This document shows, piece by piece, positions 7,399 to 11,391 of a stretch of 11,391 bases of DNA. The DNA is from CAYTSW01 sp964440605 (GTDB lineage Bacteria > Planctomycetota > Phycisphaerae > Phycisphaerales > UBA1924), in contig CAYTSW010000087.1 of assembly GCA_964440605.1 (NCBI GenBank), forward strand, positions 1 to 11,391, read 5' to 3'. Position numbers and translations under genes: made by a program. Under the pieces are notes generated by a model. The model worked only from the letters and a program-made list of their open reading frames with translations, made no database searches and had not been told where the DNA came from. Numbering within the stretch: position 1 is the first letter of the stretch; each line of letters opens with the position of its first letter.

Positions 7399-8420
7399 CA
7401 CGCGGCGTCGCCCTCGGCGTGCGCGCCCGATCCCGCGGGCGCCGACTCCCGACCATTGTCCATCGAACCCGCCCCGTCGTCAGCCGCCTCCTCCGGGTGG
7501 GCCAGCAGCGACCGCACCGCCCGACGCGCCGGGCCATGGTCCCACCACCACCGCAGCACCGCGGCGTGCTCCCGCTCCAGCTCCTCCTCTACGTCTTCGA
7601 GCAGCTCGAACAGCCCGTGCACGAGCCGCTTCTGCGTCGTCGCTTCACGCACCGCCGCGATGCGATTCGCCTGTTCGTACAGGTCATTGACGTGGCCCAG
7701 GCGCTCCTGAAAGTCCGACAGGCGCGCCGTCGCCTCCCGTGCATGCTCGCGGTTCAAACCCGGGCTCAGCGTCTCGAGGGCGTACCGCAAGCGTTTGCCG
7801 GCGATGCGCAGCTCGTGCAGAAGCTCGGCTTGGCTGAGGTCTTCCTCGCCCGCTTCGAGGAAGGCGGTCGCGATCACCTGCACCGAACACTGCGCGAAAT
7901 CGCCCAGCGGCTGCTTGCCCGCCTTCGACGCGCCGTTGGACTCGCCCACCGCCTTGGGAAGTTTGGCCGCGAGCGCCTCGGCCCAGCCGCAGGCGCCTTC
8001 CAGGCGTTCGATGAGCATGGCGGTCGCGCGCTCGCGCTGGGCGGCGATGCGACCCATCAGCACGCCGATCGCCGCGGCCCGATCGAGGTCGTGCACGCGC
8101 GTCAGCCTGTTCTCGAAGAGCTCGGCGTGGACGTCGGCGTCGCGGGCGACCCCCGCCGCACGCCGGATCTCCTTGATGCGCTTGCGCGCCTTGCGGCGCG
8201 TCTTGGCGGGCAGCACGTCGCCGAACGCCTTGAGCGTCGCCTCGGCGCGTCGGGCCGACGTGCGCAGCTTATGCACGCGCCGCTCCTCGCCCGGCTCCGC
8301 CTGCGCCTTGCCCACGTGCTTGGCGAACTTGCCCAGACGCTCGGCCAGCAACGCCCGCGCCGCATCGGCGACAGGCGTCTCACGGTCGATCGACTCGATG
8401 CCCAAAGCGGACTTGGACAT
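7398..8420 (-). CDS. CHAD domain protein (polyphosphate-binding)
   Basis: This 340-residue, mainly helical protein is rich in Arg, Ala and Glu. It shows both halves of the CHAD (conserved histidine alpha-helical domain) repeat: VHKLRTSARRAEATLKAF (49-66, with His50, Arg53, Arg57, Arg58) and LHELRIAGKRLRYALE (from about 201, with His202, Arg205, Lys209, Arg210, Arg212). The matching D-containing loops are AAGVARDADVH and LGHVNDLYE. In the family these basic helices line a groove that binds polyphosphate, and CHAD proteins are known on polyphosphate granules. The C-terminal 40 or so residues are Gly/Ala/Glu-rich and look disordered. There is no TTM/CYTH domain, so this is a stand-alone CHAD. 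The ATG at 8420 overlaps the upstream stop by one base (TGATG), with GGAG just before it; a TTG at 8423 is less likely. It probably positions or buffers polyphosphate for the Ppx encoded next. Confidence 0.93.
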   Translation of the reverse strand: MSKSALGIESIDRETPVADAARALLAERLGKFAKHVGKAQAEPGEERRVHKLRTSARRAEATLKAFGDVLPAKTRRKARKRIKEIRRAAGVARDADVHAELFENRLTRVHDLDRAAAIGVLMGRIAAQRERATAMLIERLEGACGWAEALAAKLPKAVGESNGASKAGKQPLGDFAQCSVQVIATAFLEAGEEDLSQAELLHELRIAGKRLRYALETLSPGLNREHAREATARLSDFQERLGHVNDLYEQANRIAAVREATTQKRLVHGLFELLEDVEEELEREHAAVLRWWWDHGPARRAVRSLLAHPEEAADDGAGSMDNGRESAPAGSGAHAEGDAA

Positions 8421-9223
8421 CAACTCCGCCCCGCCGCGGCTGGCACGCCGTCCATGTGCTCGATCACCGACTCCACGCCTTCACGCAGCGTGCGAAACAC
8501 CTCGGCGACCGGTTGGTTGGCGTCCACCATCTGAAAGTCGTGCTCACGCGCCAGGTCGGAAAACACCCTCAGCAACCGGGCCTGATAACGCACGAACGAC
8601 GTGAACACGTCGGACTCCTCCTGGAAGTCCATCCCCGACTCCCAGTAATCGAACCCGCCCTTCTCCAGCACTCGCGGCGTGAGGTGTTCCACGCTCACGT
8701 CGAGATAGAACACCGCGTGCGGCTCGGGCGCAAAGCGGTACACATCTTCGATCCAATCCCTGTCGGCCCCACGCACGATCGACCGCGCCATCGTCGCGTA
8801 CGTGTACCGATCGGTCAGGACGATGAACCCGGCTTTCAGCGCCGGGAGGATCTCACGCTCCAAGCGGTCGGCGAAGTCCGTCGCGTAGAACAGGTCCATC
8901 GTCGTCCGACCTAACGTGTGCCCCTCCTGCGCCCGGGCGAGGCCCGATCCCGCGAGGCGGCTCGACTTGAGCGCCGTGTACATCACGCCGTGCCCCCGCA
9001 TCTCCAACCACTCCCGCAACAGCGATCCGTGGGTCGATCGACCGACGCCGTCCGTCCCTTCGATCGCGATGAGCCGACCCGGATACTTCGTGATGTCGAC
9101 CGGCCCGTCACCGTCCACATCCGTCAGCACTTCGTTCGGGTGCAGTACGAAGCCGGGCTCCGCTGGCGGCTCACGGCGAGCCTGCTGCGAAGAAGGCGGC
9201 TGGCGAGGTTCAAAGGGCGGCAT
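8420..9223 (-). CDS. TMK-like P-loop protein 2 with altered Walker A (Lys to Arg)
   Basis: This 267-residue paralogue of the kinase at 4967-5746 shares with it ILPxLKAG followed by a DRY motif (138-140), YRFAPxP, and an aromatic-E-x-GMD lid phrase (here DYWESGMD). Its P-loop reads EGTDGVGRST (55-64): the invariant Walker A Lys is Arg62 (codon CGA at 9040-9038), although the rest of the loop is kept. Such a change usually weakens or abolishes ATP hydrolysis, so this copy may be a nucleotide-binding or regulatory partner of kinase 1. An extra N-terminal segment of about 45 residues, Pro/Gln/Arg-rich at first, precedes the fold. The ATG at 9223 is chosen because TGGAG lies six bases upstream; the ATG at 9247 has no such signal. 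It is first of the four coupled genes, and its stop overlaps the CHAD start. Family clear, activity doubtful. Confidence 0.88.
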   Translation of the reverse strand: MPPFEPRQPPSSQQARREPPAEPGFVLHPNEVLTDVDGDGPVDITKYPGRLIAIEGTDGVGRSTHGSLLREWLEMRGHGVMYTALKSSRLAGSGLARAQEGHTLGRTTMDLFYATDFADRLEREILPALKAGFIVLTDRYTYATMARSIVRGADRDWIEDVYRFAPEPHAVFYLDVSVEHLTPRVLEKGGFDYWESGMDFQEESDVFTSFVRYQARLLRVFSDLAREHDFQMVDANQPVAEVFRTLREGVESVIEHMDGVPAAAGRS

Positions 9224-9348
9224 ACGCGTCTCCAGGGACCGCGACATGATGCGACGAACGCACCGCGGCAGACGAGATTCTACGCACCGCCCACCCTCTC
9301 CATCGCCAAGCGACTACGCCCATTCCGCCGCATACGGGCACATGCGCG
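9224..9348 (-). other. Gap between sensor gene and kinase/CHAD/Ppx operon
   Basis: These 125 bases could be a read-through spacer or hold the operon promoter. I see no T-tailed hairpin that would stop transcription from the sensor gene. A TAGAAT hexamer at 9282-9277 could be a -10 element, but no -35 element sits at the usual distance. Confidence 0.4.
9230..9234 (-). promoter_or_regulatory. Ribosome binding site for TMK-like protein 2
   Basis: TGGAG on the minus strand, six bases before the ATG at 9223. It selects this start over the ATG at 9247. Confidence 0.65.
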
Positions 9349-11139
9349 TCAGCCGTTGTCTTCGTCGTCCTCGCCCGGTTCGTCGACGTCCGACTCGTCG
9401 TGACCCGAGACGGCCTGGCGCACCTCGTCCAGCAGCTTCGCCGCCTGGAAGGGCTTGAAGAGCACCGCCTGGAGGCCCTCCTGGCTGGCGCGGACGATCG
9501 AGTGGTGCGGGTCGTAGCCGAAGCCGGTGACGAGGATCACCGGCACCGTGTCGCTCGCCCGCCGCGCCGCCGCGAACACGTCATACCCCGAGGCGTCGCC
9601 CAGCCCGATGTCCGAGAGCACGAGGTCGAACGGCTCGACCGCGGCGTTGCCCGCCCGCCAGGACTCCATCAGCCGGATGGCGGTGATGCCGTCGTCGCAC
9701 GTCACCACGCGGCACCCCACCGCCGACAATACGCCGCGCGTGATCTCGCGGATCTCGTCCTCGTTGTCCACCACGAGCACCCGCTTGCCCGCAAGGCTGG
9801 GGTCGATCCGTCCCTCTTCCAGCACCTCGTCCACGCCCAGCAGCGTGTTGGGCCCGCGGGCCACGTTCCGCACGCGTCGGCGGATCGAGTCCACGTCGCG
9901 CATGATCCGATCGAGATGGCTGTTGAAGCGATCGTCCCCGTCCGCCTCGTCGCGCAAGATCGCCACCTCGGCGCATAGGTCGTTCAGCGGCCCGGAGATC
10001 TCGCCGCTCATCACGCCGCTCGCCGACTCGCTGGTCGACGCCCGCTCGACCACGAGCAGGTTCAGCGTGTGCAACGCCCGCGCCAGATACCCCGCGAAGA
10101 TCTCGACGAACTGGCGGTCCGTACGCGAGAACGCGTGCTTGTCGTGCGACTCGATATTCAGCACCCCCACCTTGCGGTCGAACGCCCGCAGCGGCACGGT
10201 CAGCGAACTGCCCGGGTTGTCGATGCCGCGCACGTAGAGCGGATCGACCTCGCAGTCCTCGCAGACGTAGCTCCGCCCCGTCGACGCCACCCAACCCGTG
10301 ATCCCCTGGCCTGACTGCTCGGCACGCAGCTCGATCTCCTGCGCCTCATCGGGCATCCCCTGGGCCATCACAACGGGCAGCAGCCCCGAGCTCGAGTCGA
10401 GCATGCGGATGGCGAAGTGATCGAAGTGCAGCAGCTCGCGCATGTGCTGGCGCACGCGCTGCTCCACCTCGCGCAGACGCTCCTGCGCGTGCATGCTCCG
10501 CACCACCTCGGGGTCGATGTGCGCCAGCTCATTGCCGGCGCGCTCGATGGCGTCCAGACGACGCTCCATGCGCACCTTGCCCGAGACGTCGCGCACCACC
10601 GCCGCCACCTGCGCCACCCGCATCGTCGGCGAACCGTGATCGTTCGCCCCGCCCGAATCGCTCGATGACAGCACGGGCGAGACGCTCACCTGAAAGAACG
10701 CCCGGTCGCGCCGGCTCGACACGCGATACTTCTTCGCCCGCAGGTCGGGCTCGCCCGCCTCGCCGTCGCCTCGCTCCAGCACCTGTTCGAAGGCGTCGAA
10801 CGCGTGCCGGCAGACCTCGCCGATCCGATCGAGGACGTGCCGCTCGAGCGAACGAAAGCGGTCGTTCGCCCAGAGCACGCGCCCCAGCCGATCGCTCAGC
10901 CCCACGCCCTCGGAGATCGCGTTGAGCAGCACCGACGATTGCCGACCCACCAGATCGCGCTCGAGCGCGACGAAGTCGCCCGCCTCGGCGAGCACCGCTT
11001 GGCACGAGTCGATCGTTCCCATCGCCTGATCGGGGCTGACTTCGACAACCTCGAAATGGTCATCGAGCGTCGGCGCGACCGCATCGGCGTCCACATGGGG
11101 CCCACGAAGCAGCAGTAGTTTCGGCCGATGATGAGTCAT
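9349..11139 (-). CDS. PAS-GAF-receiver signalling protein with degenerate histidine-kinase core
   Basis: This 596-residue cytoplasmic sensor/regulator has an N-terminal alpha/beta segment (about 7-65) that may be a worn receiver. A PAS domain (about 70-190, starting near AISEGVGLSDRLGRVLWAND) and a GAF domain (about 225-360, with GQGITGWVASTGRSYVCED and VPLRAFDRKVGVLNIES) follow. Next is a HisKA-like helical segment (about 370-430) and a C-terminal receiver (about 451-575). The receiver looks functional: acidic pair near VVDNEDE (458-461), phospho-acceptor Asp510 in LSDIGLGD, Thr538 and Lys562 in LFKPF. The HisKA-like segment reads SGEISGPL (378-385) where kinases have AHEIRNPL, so the His position is Gly379, and no ATPase domain follows. 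It should therefore receive phosphate from another kinase. The chain ends in an acidic tail. The ATG at 11139 is chosen for GGGGAG four bases upstream and because the folded part begins at once; an ATG at 11229 would add 30 unremarkable residues. It lies 125 bases upstream of the kinase/CHAD/Ppx operon on the same strand. Confidence 0.88.
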   Translation of the reverse strand: MTHHRPKLLLLRGPHVDADAVAPTLDDHFEVVEVSPDQAMGTIDSCQAVLAEAGDFVALERDLVGRQSSVLLNAISEGVGLSDRLGRVLWANDRFRSLERHVLDRIGEVCRHAFDAFEQVLERGDGEAGEPDLRAKKYRVSSRRDRAFFQVSVSPVLSSSDSGGANDHGSPTMRVAQVAAVVRDVSGKVRMERRLDAIERAGNELAHIDPEVVRSMHAQERLREVEQRVRQHMRELLHFDHFAIRMLDSSSGLLPVVMAQGMPDEAQEIELRAEQSGQGITGWVASTGRSYVCEDCEVDPLYVRGIDNPGSSLTVPLRAFDRKVGVLNIESHDKHAFSRTDRQFVEIFAGYLARALHTLNLLVVERASTSESASGVMSGEISGPLNDLCAEVAILRDEADGDDRFNSHLDRIMRDVDSIRRRVRNVARGPNTLLGVDEVLEEGRIDPSLAGKRVLVVDNEDEIREITRGVLSAVGCRVVTCDDGITAIRLMESWRAGNAAVEPFDLVLSDIGLGDASGYDVFAAARRASDTVPVILVTGFGYDPHHSIVRASQEGLQAVLFKPFQAAKLLDEVRQAVSGHDESDVDEPGEDDEDNG

Positions 11140-11143
11140 GCCG

Positions 11144-11149
11144 CTCCCC
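11144..11149 (-). promoter_or_regulatory. Ribosome binding site for the PAS-GAF-receiver gene
   Basis: GGGGAG on the minus strand, four bases before the ATG at 11139. It supports this start over the upstream ATG at 11229. Confidence 0.6.
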
Positions 11150-11246
11150 GACGCCGCGGTCCACGGGCGCACGACCCGCGAGGCATGGGCCAGCATACCC
11201 GTCTGTTCCCCGGCGTTGGCATGCGACATCGGACGAAAAGACCCTC

Positions 11247-11265
11247 ATTCTTGCGGCAGAAGAAT
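11247..11265. repeat. Short inverted repeat upstream of the sensor gene
   Basis: Perfect six-base arms ATTCTT and AAGAAT are separated by GCGGCAG. It is conspicuous only because it is AT-rich in GC-rich DNA. A binding site for a dimeric regulator is possible; chance is also possible. Confidence 0.3.
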
Positions 11266-11391
11266 CTTCGAGCCGACTCCCGAACCGGTTGCGAGCCGCT
11301 CGGCGGATCACCCGCCCACCAAATCGTCACCCCGGCCACTAGGGCCATCACAACGCTCGCCTTTCCCGCGAGCCCGATAGTGTGTCGTCAT

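Larger units (their letters stand above)
11140..11391. other. Upstream region of the sensor gene, no gene recognised
   Basis: These 252 bases to the window edge contain no convincing coding frame. An AT-rich inverted repeat with six-base arms (ATTCTT / AAGAAT, seven-base spacer) lies at 11247-11265, about 108 bases before the sensor start. It could be an operator or a weak hairpin. No clear promoter hexamers are seen. Confidence 0.45.

Noticed and set aside
5747..7537. A fusion reading kinase 1 as the C-terminus of an 856-residue protein from 7537
   Set aside because: The upstream part is an out-of-frame shadow of ppx and part of the CHAD gene. The kinase has its own AGGAG and GTG at 5746.
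5761..7710. 649-codon open frame on the plus strand opposite Ppx
   Set aside because: It is an antisense shadow of ppx. The product is Arg/His/Val-rich without domains and lacks a plausible start context.
7353..8534. 393-codon open frame on the plus strand opposite the CHAD gene
   Set aside because: It is an antisense shadow. The CHAD motifs on the minus strand account for the sequence.
9277..9282. TAGAAT as a -10 promoter element upstream of kinase 2
   Set aside because: It matches five of six consensus bases, but the nearest TTG-type hexamer (TTGGCG) is 21 bases away, beyond usual spacing.
11136..11351. 71-codon minus-strand frame whose stop overlaps the sensor start as ATGA
   Set aside because: The overlap is suggestive, but third codon positions are much less GC-biased than in neighbouring genes. 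The product is Arg-rich with scattered Cys and resembles no family I know.
1..11391. CRISPR arrays, tRNA or rRNA genes, insertion sequences, phage attachment sites
   Set aside because: I saw no regularly spaced repeats, cloverleaf-like segments, rRNA-like stretches, transposase motifs or paired terminal repeats.

Overview
The window is GC-rich and densely coding, with strong G/C preference at third codon positions. It holds seven protein genes: one partial at the left edge, one on the plus strand, and the rest on the minus strand. The mix suggests an environmental, aquatic Gram-negative-type bacterium: a gas-vesicle shell protein, a CheA-like protein with a very long acidic linker, a four-domain Ppx/GppA phosphatase, a CHAD protein and TMK-like kinases. 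A planctomycete of the Phycisphaerae type would fit, but this is a guess from gene style. No marker gene in the window settles it.

Left region (1-1380): a minus-strand gas-vesicle locus. gvpA (810-1028) is unmistakable. It has its own Shine-Dalgarno sequence and is followed 30 bases later by a strong intrinsic terminator (742-780). Beyond the terminator a second minus-strand gene starts at 621 and runs off the left edge. It encodes an Arg-rich helical protein that may be a GvpC-like accessory protein. A 352-base gap separates gvpA from the divergent plus-strand gene.

Centre-left (1381-4956): one plus-strand gene for a 1191-residue CheA-like protein. It keeps the CheA domain order (Hpt-like, dimerisation, ATPase-like, CheW-like). 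However, the phospho-accepting His, the ATP-binding N-box and the G2 box all appear lost. About 450 residues of acidic, probably disordered chain precede these domains. It reads as a pseudokinase scaffold.

Right half (4967-9223, minus strand): four tightly coupled genes in the order TMK-like kinase 2, CHAD protein, Ppx/GppA phosphatase, TMK-like kinase 1. Successive genes overlap or nearly touch at stop/start codons, so they form an operon. CHAD domains bind polyphosphate and Ppx hydrolyses it (or pppGpp), so the theme is probably polyphosphate or phosphate-stress metabolism. The two P-loop kinases are paralogues of each other. The upstream one has Arg in place of the Walker A Lys.

Far right (9349-11139, minus strand): a PAS-GAF-receiver signalling protein. 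Its histidine-kinase dimerisation segment lacks the His and no ATPase domain follows. It lies 125 bases upstream of the kinase/CHAD/Ppx operon in the same direction and could be its regulator or its first gene. The last 252 bases hold no convincing gene.
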